Assembly: GCA_022836615.1 (NCBI GenBank)
Contig: MU405340.1
Location: 1 to 64,000, forward strand
DNA from: Annulohypoxylon bovei var. microspora
Taxonomy: Eukaryota > Ascomycota > Sordariomycetes > Xylariales > Hypoxylaceae
DNA length: 64,000 nucleotides
Direction of reading: 5' to 3'
Shown: positions 1 through 12,999 of the stretch, in pieces
Layout: every line of letters starts with the position of its first letter
Position numbering within the stretch: position 1 is the stretch's first letter
Translations under genes and position numbers: made by a program
Notes under the pieces: model-generated
Seen by the model: only the letters and a program-made list of their open reading frames with translations
The model's database searches: none
Told to the model about the DNA's origin: nothing

Positions 1-590
1 TACGGAGAAGGGGTTATCGAAGGCCCGTGAGGATGTCCTGCCGAAGGTTCGAGCGTGTTCTCGAATAGCTAGGAGGCTCCCAGTGTGGTAGCTAGTGCCC
101 TGGAGACCGTATGAACGCAAGGGGAGCGAAGGCCCGTGAGGATGTCCTGCCAAAGGTTCAGGGGGCGAGAAGAGCTACGGGAAAGAGAGACAGGGACTGG
201 AGCGAGGTTGCGGCGAGGCAGCCGGCGACCTAGTCGGGGCAGATGGCAGCCAAGGGAGCTTCCCCTGCTGCCGGACGTCAGGCTAGGAGACATTACGAGC
301 GAGAGAGAGGCGAGGCCCCTGTGCGGGACAAGCAGAGAGACGGCTGGTACCTTACCAGGCTTTCACATTACTAATACTAAGGGTAGAGCTAAGCTACAGA
401 TGAGAGGGACAGTTCATTCCTCCCCAGAGCCATAAGGGTTACTGTCTGGGTTAGGTAGTAGGGGGTTCGCCACAGCGTCACGATTAGCTGCCGTGGACCC
501 TCCGCCGCCGCGAGCCTTGGCCCTTCCAGAGCGTGTTCGCGGAGCTGGCGCAGCTGGTACAGCTGGCGTTGCTGGGCTAGGGTTCGAGGC
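1..590. other. Normal-GC stretch without a convincing gene; 33-bp direct repeat
   Basis: The composition is ordinary, unlike the AT-rich block that starts near 2100. A 33-bp segment at 18-50 recurs at 127-159 with a single mismatch. Short open frames on both strands here are rich in Arg, Ser and Pro and look like chance frames of GC-rich DNA. It could be the edge of a repeated element that lies mostly outside the window; that is inference. Confidence 0.5.
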
Positions 591-1124
591 CTAAGAGGTG
601 AAGGGGGTTAGCTGGAGATACACCGGTAGGTAGAAGGAGATGTAGCATACCGAGGCTTGTACGATGGCCTTGAGTGACTCGAGGACCTGGGTAAGAGCTA
701 GCTGGTTATCAGCGCTTCGCTCCAGGTTACCGGCGAGGTTGGCGAGATGTCCATTCGCAAAGGTGTGGGCAACGATTATCCTATCCAAACCACTCTCAAT
801 GTGAGATAAGTGCGAGGACACGGAGCGGACGTGTTTAGCGGTGTTTTCCAGGGCAAGTAGCCGGCGTTCATCGCGTTCATCATCGAGAGCTCGCTGGTAC
901 TCCTCCCGTTGGGTAGCCGACATACTGAGCTCATTTTTCTTACGCTGGAGCTCCTTTCGAACGTCGAGCTGGAGGCGATCCAGCTGCAACCTAACAATGT
1001 CGTCGGAACAGATATATTCATACAGATCCCGGCCAGCAGCGGCAAGGACACCGTACGGCTGCAGCGAGGTTAGAGTGAATTTGCCAGGAGATGAGAAATT
1101 AGGAGACGAGATACTAGGAGTCAT
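591..1124 (-). CDS. Hypothetical coiled-coil protein (weak gene call)
   Basis: This is an uninterrupted 177-codon frame on the minus strand. The middle of the protein (about residues 40-100) is rich in Leu, Gln, Lys, Glu and Arg with heptad-like spacing, so a coiled coil is likely. The C-terminus (about 155-175) is hydrophobic. I recognise no family. It has no clear neighbours and lies between two short-duplication regions beside a RIP-mutated block, so it may belong to a mobile element or be an isolated hypothetical gene. The codon mix is normal for coding sequence, but nothing else supports expression. Confidence 0.3.
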   Translation of the reverse strand: MTPSISSPNFSSPGKFTLTSLQPYGVLAAAGRDLYEYICSDDIVRLQLDRLQLDVRKELQRKKNELSMSATQREEYQRALDDERDERRLLALENTAKHVRSVSSHLSHIESGLDRIIVAHTFANGHLANLAGNLERSADNQLALTQVLESLKAIVQASVCYISFYLPVYLQLTPFTS

Positions 1125-2100
1125 ACATTGACACAGTCCTTACGGTTGACCCGACAGGTCTCACACTTTACAGAAGCAGCTACATCGCGGATGGTTAACA
1201 GGGAGATAACAGAAGATTCAGGATGAGCTTACTGCGTGAGCAAAGGCAGTGTTTTATTTCTTTACCGATAGTCCACTGGGCTAGGTGACTGAGGCACCTA
1301 CAGCAGGGTGTATTATTTACGACGAATTCTTCAGACATGGTTATATCGCGGCGAAGTAACTGAAATTTCAGTATTAAAGATTATGAAGAGATGAAATAAG
1401 AAGAGGAATCAGCCAGGCAGGGCAAAGGTTATTTATCAGTGACCTCGAAGGATTGTGCGGGGAACCTGGTATGGAAGATGTGAGATTGTGTGAAATCGTG
1501 TGAAATTTTTCATGCAATTTACACCAAAGGAATCACGATGAGAAACGACGACAGCTCAGAGTTACCTCGAAGCTGCTTCGCGGATTTTACCTAGTGCTTT
1601 ATGGGTTTTTGCCTTACTGAAGGTTTTCCCCATATTCAACATAAATTGTTGGCGAATGCGTACTTAATTGGATGATAGGAGGTTTTATTTTCTACGGAGT
1701 AATATCGAGTCAGCAGCGCACCGAATGTGCAGTCTGAAGGACGAGTCTTAACGAAAGGAGATTTTATTATCTGTGGAGTAACGAAGCGAGCTCGCACACA
1801 CAGCGCTTCAAGCTCCTGAGGACAGGAGCTCAGCTGAGGAGGGTGACTCTGTCAGGAGACAAAGGAGATAGTACTAGTAGAGCTCTTATGTGGGCCTAGC
1901 GAGGCCCCAGCGCAGCTGGAGTGAGGTGTATATAAGGGGGCTTCGCCCCCTTATTACACCTTTGAGAGGAGCACGCATTATTACAGTCACTATTCTATCC
2001 ATTTGCAGCGATGCAGCTGCGCTGCACCTGTGTAGCCCGCTAGTCGTTCACCTTGTGCACAACTACTATTATGGGCCCCAGTTCCTTTCTGACAATTATT
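1125..2100. other. Non-coding, normal GC, short duplications; edge of RIP block
   Basis: I see no coding potential. A 26-bp segment at 1677-1702 is repeated at 1756-1781 with a few mismatches; both end in ggagtaa. A strong hairpin lies at 1925-1960. Composition changes abruptly near 2100, where AT-rich sequence begins. The arrangement (duplicated segments, a TATA-like run beside a hairpin) would suit a terminal repeat of a retroelement, but no matching copy is visible in the window. Confidence 0.45.
1925..1960. other. Strong inverted repeat / hairpin
   Basis: The left arm ggtgta plus ataagggggc pairs with gccccctta-type sequence plus tacacc on the right. That gives 16 base pairs, one bulged T (1931) and a 3-nt loop (1942-1944). 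The left arm includes a TATA-like tatataagg. It may be a terminator, a transposon terminal structure or a promoter-associated hairpin; the sequence alone does not decide. Confidence 0.6.
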
Positions 2101-3304
2101 AAATGATATAATAATATGGGTTAATATAAAAAAATAATTATATAAATAACTTTTAATAATTTTTAAACGTTTTGTAACATATAATATAATTATTAATATT
2201 TTTAAGTTTTAATTTTTCGTTAAAAAAGGAATTTTTTTTAATTTTATTATTTTTAAAATTAATATTAAAGTAAATTTAATTAAAGTAACAATAATTAAAA
2301 ATTATTTTAAACTTAAAATAATTATATAAATTAAAATATTTATTAATGTAATAAATTATTTTAAATATTTAATAAAGGATTATTTAATAATAATAATTTC
2401 ATTAATAACTTTTATAAATAAACTTAAAAATAAATTTATTAAATTAAATATAAAAGTGATAATAATATAAAAAAAATTTTATAATTTAATTATTATTATA
2501 TTAATAATATAATAATTTAATTAAAAATTATTTTTAATAATTAAATTAAACGTTAATAAATTATATATTAAAATAATTTTATTTTAATTATATTTTTATA
2601 ATAATTAAAATATTTTACATTTAATGGTTTATTTTTTTAAAAAGTTTATAAATATATAAATATGTTATTTAATTTAAAAAAAAAAATTATTAAAAATTAT
2701 ATTATTATTATAATATTAATATTATTAAAAAAAAATTATAATAATTATAAATTATAAATTATTTAAATTAATTAATATTAAGGTTAAATAATTTATTAAA
2801 ATTATACGTTTTTTAAATATTATTAAATATTATAATATATAAATTATTTATTACTTTAATAAAATTTACGTATTAATAAATTATTTATTTAAATTTTTTA
2901 ATTTAAATTTAATTAATAAACTTTTATTAATTAATAAAAACGAAGTAATAATAAAACTTATTCGATATTTTTATAAATTTAATTAATTAAACCTTTAAAT
3001 AATTTATAAATATTTATTATAAAGAATAAACTTTTTAATAATAATAAAAAAAAAATAAATAAAAAAACATTTCGTTAAATATTAAAATTAATTATATAAA
3101 ATTTCGAAGTATATTAAAACACTTAAAAACCTTTTACATGTAATAAAAACAATAATTAATATAATAAATATATAATTTATATTAAAATATAATAATATAA
3201 TTTATTAATTAACGAACATATATTATAATTAAAAATATATTACAATTAAAGTAATATTTAAAAAAATAATAAAGTTATTTTAACATTTTAAAATAACGTT
3301 AATA
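2101..3304. other. AT-rich RIP-degraded DNA, left flank of retroelement
   Basis: Almost entirely A and T, with many TAA/TTA runs and no usable open frame on either strand. It is the left part of the host sequence into which the LTR element at 3310-13154 inserted. Both flanks are equally degraded, so this is probably an older repeat hit by RIP before or together with the nested insertion. I could not recover any protein similarity. Confidence 0.6.
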
Positions 3305-3309
3305 ATATA
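3305..3309. repeat. Target-site duplication, left copy (ATATA)
   Basis: These five bases directly before the 5' LTR are identical to 13155-13159, directly after the 3' LTR. Five bp is the usual duplication length for Ty3/Gypsy integration. The sequence is AT-only, so a chance match in AT-rich DNA is possible. Confidence 0.55.
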
Positions 3310-3464
3310 TAATATGGTAATTACGATTTATTTAATTCTCATTTTAAAACCTTTCCTTTGTAAAATAGCTTTTAAATGGAATAACTTTTATTTTATAATA
3401 ATTAAAAAAACTTGCTTTATGTTTATATAATATTCACACCATAACTTGTGAATATGTTATAATA
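3310..3464 (+). repeat. 5' LTR
   Basis: Matches 13000-13154 over the full length without gaps. Differences are mainly C/T and G/A transitions, as RIP produces. The expected TG...CA ends read TA...TA, consistent with mutation of both terminal dinucleotides. It contains the shared block ataacttgtgaatatgttat near its end. Confidence 0.85.
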
Positions 3465-3599
3465 ATTTAATAACACTTTTCATCTTATGAGAAAATTAGC
3501 GATTAACACTTAATTAATTAAAAAAATCTTTTTTTATTTAATTAATTATAACCAATTAAAACCTTCGTGATTTACTTGGTTTTAACACTTATTTTTAAT

Positions 3600-3745
3600 T
3601 ATTATTTTTTCCATTAATCCCCGATTAATTTTTATTAATTTTTAATTAATTCTTATTAATTTTAATTGATTTTTATCGATTTTAATTAATTTTTATCGAT
3701 TTTTATTAATTTCTTCATTAATTTTCATTAATTTTCGTTAATTTC
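3600..3745. repeat. Degenerate short-period tandem repeat (ATTAATTTTTATCGATTTT-like)
   Basis: Units resembling attaatttttat and atcgatttt alternate for about 145 bp, with T-runs separated by ATTAAT or ATCGAT. Undoing C-to-T changes would give repeats such as ATCAACTCTC, so the original was probably a C/T-rich satellite in the 5' leader of the element. This reconstruction is inference. Confidence 0.5.
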
Positions 3746-6390
3746 TTTTAATCCCAAGTTATTTTTTACCACTTGGATGGATATAATAAAGGAAAATAAG
3801 CTTTATATAATTGTATACCATTAAATGATTACCTTTTAAAACGATCTTAAGAATAAATTAATCTTTTAACGAAAGAATATTACCTTTTAAAATAACGTTT
3901 TAATTTTAATCCGTAAAGTAATAAAATAATTTCTTTAAGAGTAAATTAAAGTATTAATTTAAATAACCCGCATTATTCGTACGAGTGTTAATGTTACGGT
4001 AAAAAATTATTTAAACGGTTAAAAAATTAATAAATATGCTTTTAACATTACAATTAAATTTGCCTTAAGATTTGCCGTTGACTTTATATTAAAGGAAAAT
4101 AATTTTTTTTATTAAAAAAACAATATTTTTTAATATTAATAAGACGATTTTATTGCTTTTTTTTTTATATAATATAACTTATAAAATAATTTTATTATTT
4201 TAAATGAAAAAGTATTTAATATTAATAATCCTTTAAAAACCTTTATTAAATGAAAATTATATAAAGAATTAAAAATTATTTTATTAAATATTTAATAAAA
4301 TGATATTTTATTAGATTTTAAAGAATCTTTTATTTTACAAAATTTACAATATTAAAAAAACAATTTTTTTATACAAGATTATTATTCCTTTATTCCCGAT
4401 TAACTTTTCCCATTATTTAATATTAATGAAATAAGTATTTCATTATTATAATTATTTATATTTCTTTTTAAAAACTAATTATTACTTTTTTTAAACGAAG
4501 TAAACTTAAAGCAACCATTTAATCCCATTATTTTAATCCCATATATATTATTATAAAGGTAATTATAAAATAATTTAAAAATATATAAATTAACATTCCC
4601 ATTAATAAAAATTAGGTAAATTTTAATATTATTAACCTAATTTTACCTTGCTTAAATATTAATACGGTTAAACTTATTATTAATATTAACCTTAAACGTA
4701 GTTTTAAAAAGAAGAAAACTTTAACGAAATTTACGGGATTATCCCCTACCATTATTATTTTTATTATTTTTATTATTTTTAAATTTATTATTTTCCGACT
4801 TAAAAAAAGGCCTTAAAAATCTTGGAGATTTTAAAAATCTTATAACGGAAAACCTTGAAAAAAATCTTATAATAAAAAACCTTAAAAAGAATTTTAAAAA
4901 GGAAAAAAGTTTAAACGAACCAAGTTTATTAAAAAATAATTTAAATTAATTATTTTCCTTTTTAATATAAAAATTAAATATTTTATCCTTAATATTATAA
5001 TTCTTTAAAAAATAAATTTCTTTAAAGAAATTTATTTAATTTTTATTATTTTAAAATTCATTTAAATGTAAAGAATATTAACATTTCTTTTTAAAATAAG
5101 ATTTTAATTTTTTATTAAAATAAAATTTTTTATTAAAATAAAACGAAACTTTTATATTTAATATAAGCGTAATAAATATTATAAGTTAAGTAAAAGCTAC
5201 CGTTGTGCCGGTAAATACCCTAAGTAGCCAAGTAATATTAAGATAAATAAAACAAGTAAAATAAAGAAAACAAGGAAATAATCTGCTTTTTTTAAATCCG
5301 TTTCTTAGAAATTTACCTCCCTTTTTTTTAAATTTATTTCCCTTTAACTTCTTGTAATTAATAAATAACTTAAGCTTAATTAATAATTTTTTTATTTAAA
5401 TAATAAATACTTTTTAAACATAACATATTAACCAAATAAATTACTTAATAACACACGGATGGAAGTTAATATAAATTAAATATTTTTATTTAAACTTAAA
5501 TGAAACGTTATATAGAAAGGTGGATTTTATAATAATGGGAAAATTTATATATTAGAAAAATATTTATTTATTTATAAATAACGTAAAAAAACACGTAATA
5601 ATTATTATACGAACGGATATAATTTGCAAAGATTTCGTATAACTGTTACGAAATAACGCTTAAAAATAATAAATAAAAGAAATTTCCTAAAATTCCAAGG
5701 CTTCTTATAATAAAAATCTTAAAAAGGTTTTTTAAGCCGTTATTTTACGTTTTAAAATATTAATAACGGTAACGTTAAAATAATTAAAAAACCTTAATTT
5801 TACTTATAAATTAAACCGTATCGCGATCGGAAAGTTTATTCGTTCTTAAATAATAAACATTATACGAATCGTAAAAGCAGTTGGAAAAAATTCCTTAACA
5901 TAATAAATATTAAAAATATATAATTTAATTTACCCACCATTTAAATAATTAATGGTCCGGTTAAATAACACCGCCGGCTTTTTTTTAAACGATTAACTTT
6001 TTTATTTAAAAAAGAAAACATTTGCATATAAAATTATTATTAAATTATATTACTAATTATAAAACTTTAATAAAAATATATAAGTTTTTTTAATTATTAA
6101 TTAAATGTTTATTAATTATTAATTATTTTAAGTTAATGTAATAATATTATAACGATTAATTTTATTAACTTTAATAAAATTGGTTTATAATTATTTCGAA
6201 AGTTTTATATTAAATTTATTATTATTTATTAAATTAATTTATTAAGTTTTAATATTATTAAATGTCTTAAAGAAAATAATCGTAAATTTATATTTTAAAA
6301 AAATATATTAATAAAGAAATTCTTAACTTTAATCCAATTAACGTAAAAGCTTTAATTAACGTAAATCATAATGCGGAAATAATTTCCTTT

Positions 6391-6624
6391 ATGGAAATTG
6401 GTTTTAATTTCGAGGAATATAAACGTTACGCGGAGGCGGATAATTTCCACGCAAACGAGGTAATGGTTTATTTAAATGAAAACGGAACGGAGGTTTGTTT
6501 TAATACAAAGGTTATAATTATAAAGGTCCGCGAGGATAATTTTAAAGATAATGATAAAATAAATAAATTTAAGTTAAATAAAACGGATAAGCTTTTTAAT
6601 ATAATAATGAAGCTTTTATTATAA
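6391..6624 (+). pseudogene. Surviving fragment of retroelement ORF (5' of pol)
   Basis: A 77-codon stretch remains open in the otherwise stop-ridden interior and is less AT-saturated than its surroundings, with charged residues (KRYAEADN, TEVCFN). It lies upstream of the RT region, where gag or protease would be expected. I cannot recognise a zinc knuckle or protease motif. It is best read as a chance-surviving piece of the element's first ORF and not as a separate gene. Confidence 0.4.
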
Positions 6625-8109
6625 ATGATAATAATAAAAAAAACATTAAGGAAATAACGTTTTAAAATAATAATTATTTTTTATTAAAATAATATTTAAA
6701 CATAAAAAAGGAAATTTTCGTGATAAATGAATCAATAAAAATTAATAATAATACTTTTTATACTATTAAATTTAAGGTTGTAAAATTTAAAAAAAATAAA
6801 ATTATATATTAAAAGTGCGAAGAAATATTTCCGTTAAGAAATATTTTTATGAAACACGTATATATTAAAATATATGTATTAATAAAAAATATAAGGAAAT
6901 ATTAATAATTAACCGTTAAAAATATTAAAAAAAAACCTTAAAATGTAAAAGCATTATATTAAAATAAAAACGAAAATAACTTCGCAAATTTTAAGGATGC
7001 GAAAACATTATATAATGAAATATTCGTTAAAACATTAATAAAACTTAAAGTTATAAAAGTTATTCTTAAACCATGCTTTAAATAATACTTAAATAAAAAA
7101 CATATATATATAAATTTTAAAGTATGGTTTTACGAATTATTAAAAGTTTAAATAATATATAAAAATATAAAAATTAATAAAAAAATAATGGATAAATAAT
7201 AATTAATGGATAATTATAAAGATTATAAAATCAAATATAAAAAAAGAAGTTATAAAGTAAAAGGTGTTAATAAAAAATTAATTCTTAAAGATTTAATAAT
7301 TTTCCATTTATTAGTATTAATGTAATATTAAAGAAAATCGGTAAAAGCGTTAATTTAAGTTAAAATATAAATTAATAATAACTTAAAACCAAATCTTTTA
7401 TTAAAAACAAAATAATTAAAATCATACGGAATAATTATTAATTATTTTAAACGAATAATAACGTTAAAATCTTATTAAAGAACAAATATTCCCATTAAAA
7501 TTTACAAATTAACAAAACTTATTAACCGTAAAATGGTAATTTATTAAAACGTGATAATATTATTATATACTTTAACCTTTTTATATATAAGTTATAAAAA
7601 TTTATTTCGAACGGATGAATTTAATAACGAAAAAAAATACTTTTTCTTCGAAAATTCTTTAAAGATATTAAACACCATTACTTCGGTAATAAATATAAAA
7701 GTGGTTTTAATGGTAAATAATATCGATAAATTATTAAAAATCCACCGAAACCAAAAAATTGGTAAAATTTATAACGTTAATAACGAGGGATAATTTAAAA
7801 TAAATATTTTTACATTTTTTTTTAACGAATTTAATTTAACGAATAAGGTTATAAAAACGTTTATGTTTTTATATAAATTTAAAAATTTAATGGAAAGGAT
7901 TAAAGTTTAAAAAAAGGCTTAAAACATCGAAGGAAAATAAAAAGAAAATGAGTTTTTATTAAGAATTTAAATAAAAAATATTAATCCAAGATTAATTAAA
8001 CCGGAAAACGTTTTATTTATATTAATAAAAAATGAAATACATATATAATATACGAATAAAGTTTACACGGAAAAAATAAAAACGATTTTAAAAAAGTATA
8101 ACGTATAAA

Positions 8110-11100
8110 TAAGATATCGCATAATTTAAATGTTTAAAAATAAAAAAATGTAAATAAATTTTATGTTAAATTAATAAAAACGTAAAATCCGTATATATAC
8201 TTATAAATTAGGTTTTAAAGATAAGGAATTCTTTAATAAAATATATAATAATATATATAATAACGGAAAAATGTTATAAATGAAAGATTTAACGTTATTT
8301 ATTAACTTTATTTTCGTGGTTTAAAAGATAATAAATAATAAACAAAAAGGTCGTGTGGTAATTAACTTGCATTTATTAAATAATATAACGATTTTTAATA
8401 TATATTTATTATTAATGTAAAAAGATATTATCGTGGATATTAAAGGAAAAAAAAAAATTATAATAATAAATAAAAAAAGTTTCTTCCATTAATTCTTAAC
8501 ATTTAACTTTTATAAGAATAAAATAGTAATTATTTTATTAAAAGGATTAAAGGTTTTAAATGTGGTATTAATGGATTATTAAAATAATCCCTTTTATGTA
8601 TAAAAGTTTATAAATTAAAAGTTTTATTCGCATAAAAAATATTATAAAGCATATTTAAATAATATCGTGATTTATAACGATATAAAAGAAGATTATTTAA
8701 AATACTTTAACGCGGTATTTAAGACTTTCCAAAAATTAAGAGTTATTATAATCTTTTAAAAATCTTTCATAACATATAATTTTATTAAACTTTTAAGTTT
8801 TTTAATAAACGGATTCAATACATTAATTACATTAAATAAAATTAAAGTAATTAAAAAAATTAAAATTCTTAAAACGCTCAAAGATTTAGAAACTTATATC
8901 GGAATGATTATATGGTTAAAAAAATATATTCCTTAATATTAATAAAAGATTTAACCGTTTTAAAAAAGAAAAATAATAATATTTAACGAAAGCCGAATTA
9001 TAAGAAACTTATCGATAAAAAATAAAACAATTCGGAAAAAATGGACTTTAAAAAAGAAGTTTAAATTTACAAAAAACGAGAAAAAAGCTTTCCGCTTTAT
9101 TTAACATAACTTAATAATAAGAACGTATTTATTACATTGGAATTTTAATAAAACCGTTTTCATTAAATTAAATATAATAAAAAAATAAAAATATAACGTA
9201 ATAATCTTTTATATGAAAGAAAATTAAAATGGAATGGATATATATTTAAATAAGATATAATTAATTATATTTTTAAATAAGGTTTTTATAAAAGCGGAAA
9301 AAAAATACAATGTAATAAAATTAAAAGTTTTTTACTTAACATAAATTATACGAAACTTACGACCATAGTTTTAATTTAATAAATTAAACGTGATAATTTT
9401 AATAAATCATAAAATTATTAAAAGAATAATTTAATAAAAGAACTTCGTTACGGTTAATATAATTAAAAATAATTCGAAATTAATTATAACGTTAACTTTC
9501 TTAAACTAATTTTAATTAAATGTAAAACATATCCCCGGAAAATTAAATTTCGTTTTAAACGCATTATTAAGATTATTAATAAAGGTAAATAATAAAGACG
9601 AGGAGGAAAAAAATAACGAAATTAAAAGCGAATTAAATGATTTAATAAATTATTTTACGTTTTTATTAAGTGAAATTTACTTAAGTATAGAATTTTAAGA
9701 AAAATTATAAAAAGGATATTAAAAAAACGGAAAATATAAAAAGATTTTACAAGATTTAAAAAAAAAGTTACGAACGAAAAAAAGAAAATTCGACATTAAA
9801 AATAAATTATTATATTATATTATTAAAAAGAAATAAAGGAAATTAATTATTTCGGCATTATGCGTTTAATAAATTTTTCAATAAGTTTACGACGAGAAAC
9901 ATTACTTCGGCTTTTAAAGGATAACAACGAAATTAAAAGATTTAATAATTAATAATTTCTTTAATTAATTACATAATTATTTAAATCATTATTTAAAATG
10001 TATTAAAAATAAAATAAATAAAAAAAAACTATTAAGTTATTTATATCCCATTAAAAGTAAATTAATATTATATTATATAATGGCGATAGATTTTATTATA
10101 AAATTATTTAAAGTTTTATCGGAAAATACGTTTTGGAAAATATTAAGTTATGATTATTATAATGTTTTAATAATAAATATTTACAAGTTTTTTAAGAAAA
10201 TAATTTTAATCCTAAGAAACTTTTAATACATAATTAAGGAATGGGCGGAAATATACTTCAAATACTTATTATTATATAATTAAAAAATACTAAAAAAAAT
10301 AATTTTAAATCGAAATAAAAAGTTTTTTTTAAAAGTTTAATAAACCATATTTTTAAGAGCAAGAATTGTATAAAACTTTTTAATAATATGGTATTTATAA
10401 ATAAATGGATAAAGTGAAAAACGTAATTAAAACGTGGAAATAAGCATTCGATTTTACATATTATTATTAATAATTTTATGGAATTTTATAATTTTATTTT
10501 TATAATATAATTTAAATAATATGAAATTATTTATCTTAAGAAAATCCTTAAACAAGGTAATTTTAAGTTTTAAGCTAACCATAATAATATTAATTTTGGA
10601 AGTATTATATAATATAATAAATTTTAAAATCTTAAAGAACATATATTAATAAAAAGTTATAATAATAATAAATTTTATGGTAATAATTAATAAAATACGA
10701 TATAATAATAAACATAATTTTTAAGAATTTAATATCGGCGAAGAAATATACTTGAAATTATATAAAGGATATCATTTACTTAAAAAGCCCGTTAAAAAAT
10801 AATTGGAATAAAGAATTAAACCATTAATAATAATTAAAAAGGTTAAGGAATTAATTTATAAATTAAATTTCCCCCGACATTAACGAATTTACCGAATGGT
10901 ATTAGTTTCATAATTAACTTTAAAATTATTTAAGAAAGATATTTTTTAAAAAAAGAAACTATAACTTGGATAAGTTTAGGTAAATGGAAATAACGAAGAA
11001 TAAAAATCGTTCGAAATTAAAAAGCTTTTAAAAAAAAAGGTTAATAAAGTAAAAAGAAAGTATACCTTCGAGTATTTAATTCATTAAAAAAATTACGAAG

Positions 11101-11170
11101 TAATATATAATTAATAATATCCACGAAAGTTTTTAATGGAAAACGTATTAAAATTAATACGAAAATATAA
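8110..11170 (+). pseudogene. Degenerate pol (RT, RNase H, integrase, chromodomain)
   Basis: RT: the plus-strand reading around 8215-8935 keeps the order of a fungal Ty3/Gypsy RT, with AYLNNIVIYND at 8649-8681 for the YLDD active site, then FKTFQKLRV and KTLKDLETYIGM further on. RNase H: LNVKHIPGKLNF near 9510-9550 is the usual end of this domain. Integrase: an H-x-H type stretch near 9885 and MAIDF at 10080-10094 carry the first catalytic Asp. Chromodomain: FEYLIH-stop-KNYE and YPRKFL at about 11056-11150, with stops at Trp positions. Stops and missense changes occur throughout, so nothing functional can be made. The reading frame is largely collinear, so decay was mainly by point mutation and not deletion. 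Confidence 0.85.
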
Positions 11171-11963
11171 TTAAAAGTATAAAATGATTTTCGAAAAATT
11201 AAAAATAAAAAAAAACGCTTAGGAAAATTAAGTTAATAAAACATTAAAAAATAACATTTTATAAAAAAAAGACGAAAAGATAAAACAAATCGTTAAAATA
11301 ATCTTAAAAACTAATATATAAATGTAATTACCCCGTAAAATAAAAAAGTAAACAAAAACAATTAAACATTTTTAATTTAATTAACGTTTAAATTAATAAT
11401 TATTACTTAATATACATTGTATTTATTTAAAATCCTTTTTTTTTTTATGTTTTTTTTAATTATAACTTCGTTTTCATTTCCCTTAAACATTATCTTTTTT
11501 ATTATAACACTTTCATTTAATTCCTTAATTATAATTTTATTTTTAATTTTTTTTCGATTATAATCTTAAACATATTTTCTTTTAAATAATTTTATTTTAA
11601 TTATAATATTTTCATTTAATTCTTATTCATTCACACTTATATTCGAAAAAAAAAATTCGTTTACGCTTGTTTTTAAAGAATAAATTTTATTAATTACTTT
11701 TAAGAAATAATTTCCATTAATTATTTTTAAGGAATAAATTCCATTAATTGTTTTCAAGGAATAAATTTCATTAACGTTTACTTATTTACAATAACCTTAC
11801 ATTAATTAAATTAAACCTTTTTTTCAAAAATTCTTTTTATTTACGATTACTCATTTTCATTAACCTTAATTTAATTAAACCGGATCCATTTATATTTATT
11901 TTCAAATAATTAATTAAACATTTACTTACGTTTAACCTTATTAATTATTTGTAAGAAACGAAT

Positions 11964-12960
11964 ATGGTAAAAAAAAAAAATAAAAACGTATAATTAAAGC
12001 ACTTCGATAACGATACGTTCTTATATAAAAAAGAAGCTATTATATTAAACGAAGAATGGGAATTTCAAAAAAAGGAAATAAAAGATCATTTAAATAAAAT
12101 TATATAACCAAATATTCTTATAACATTTAAAATATAAATAAAAAAAAAACGACAACTATTAAAAAATTAATAATAATTAATGTTAAGAGCAAATAATCTT
12201 AAGGAATATTAAATACAAATAATTATAAAATTCTTTTTAACATTAAATTTAAATTTAAAAAAGATTATTCACCATCTCGTATAAATTTAACTAAATAAAC
12301 ATCCAAGTAATATAAGAACTTAAATAAACGTAAAAAATGCTTTTATAATATATAATAAGGCTTAAAACAAAAAGTGGAATAATAAAGTTACGTTAAAACT
12401 TAATAAAATAACCTTTTATTAATTAGTAACTTTATAAATTTACAAGGATATGGTAAAAAATTTCAATTACATTCCATTTTATATTTTAAAATGGTTTAAT
12501 AATTACGGTTTATATTAAATGGTTTTATTATATACAAATTATATAACGCCTTTTTTTTAAAAAAATTAATATGAAAAATTTATACCACGTATTAAAGATA
12601 ATAAAACAAGGTTCTTATTAAAAAATATCAAGTAATCATAAAAATACCTTCCTTTAAAACGAGAAAACAAGCCACTTACGAAAAGGTTAAAAATAAAAGA
12701 AAATTAAATGAAAGCTAAATAAGAAATATTAAGTTTCTTTAAAAAAACGGCAAATATTTACGTAAAAATTTTAAATGCAAAATAACAAATCCGAGGAATT
12801 ATTAATAATTTTTACCAAAATTTAAAAAATGTTAAAAAAATAATAAGAAAATTAAGAAAAGCTTTCATAAAATACTTAAAAATATTATTATAATTATAAA
12901 AAGAGATTTAAGAGGATGAGGAAAAAAAAAATAATGAAAATAACTTATAAAAAAAATGAA
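11964..12960 (+). pseudogene. Decayed extra ORF downstream of pol in the retroelement
   Basis: From an ATG at 11964 a single frame runs for about 330 codons with no frameshift needed. The breaks are almost all TAA, the codon RIP makes from CAA, CAG or TGG, so this was probably one continuous ORF. Reading through them gives a Lys/Asn/Ile-rich product (bias partly from RIP) ending shortly before the polypurine tract. Ty3/Gypsy elements normally end after integrase/chromodomain, so an ORF here is unusual. It could be a displaced gag-like or accessory gene. I recognise no domain in it. Confidence 0.5.
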
Positions 12961-12984
12961 ATAAAAACGTTTCGTTTTTTCCTT

Positions 12985-12997
12985 AAAAGGGGGGGAA
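12985..12997 (+). other. Polypurine tract of the LTR element
   Basis: AAAAGGGGGGGAA is an uninterrupted 13-base purine run ending 2 bases before the 3' LTR, the expected primer site for plus-strand DNA synthesis. It stands out because G-runs are otherwise almost absent in this AT-rich block. It confirms that the element reads left to right. Confidence 0.85.
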
Positions 12998-12999
12998 TT

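Noticed and set aside
7551..7793. 80-codon open frame in the AT-rich block
   Set aside because: It lies inside the decayed retroelement upstream of RT and only survives by chance between RIP stops; not an independent gene.
10454..10642. 62-codon minus-strand frame in the AT-rich block
   Set aside because: Antisense to the integrase part of pol and composed of Ile, Lys, Asn and Leu from AT-rich codons.
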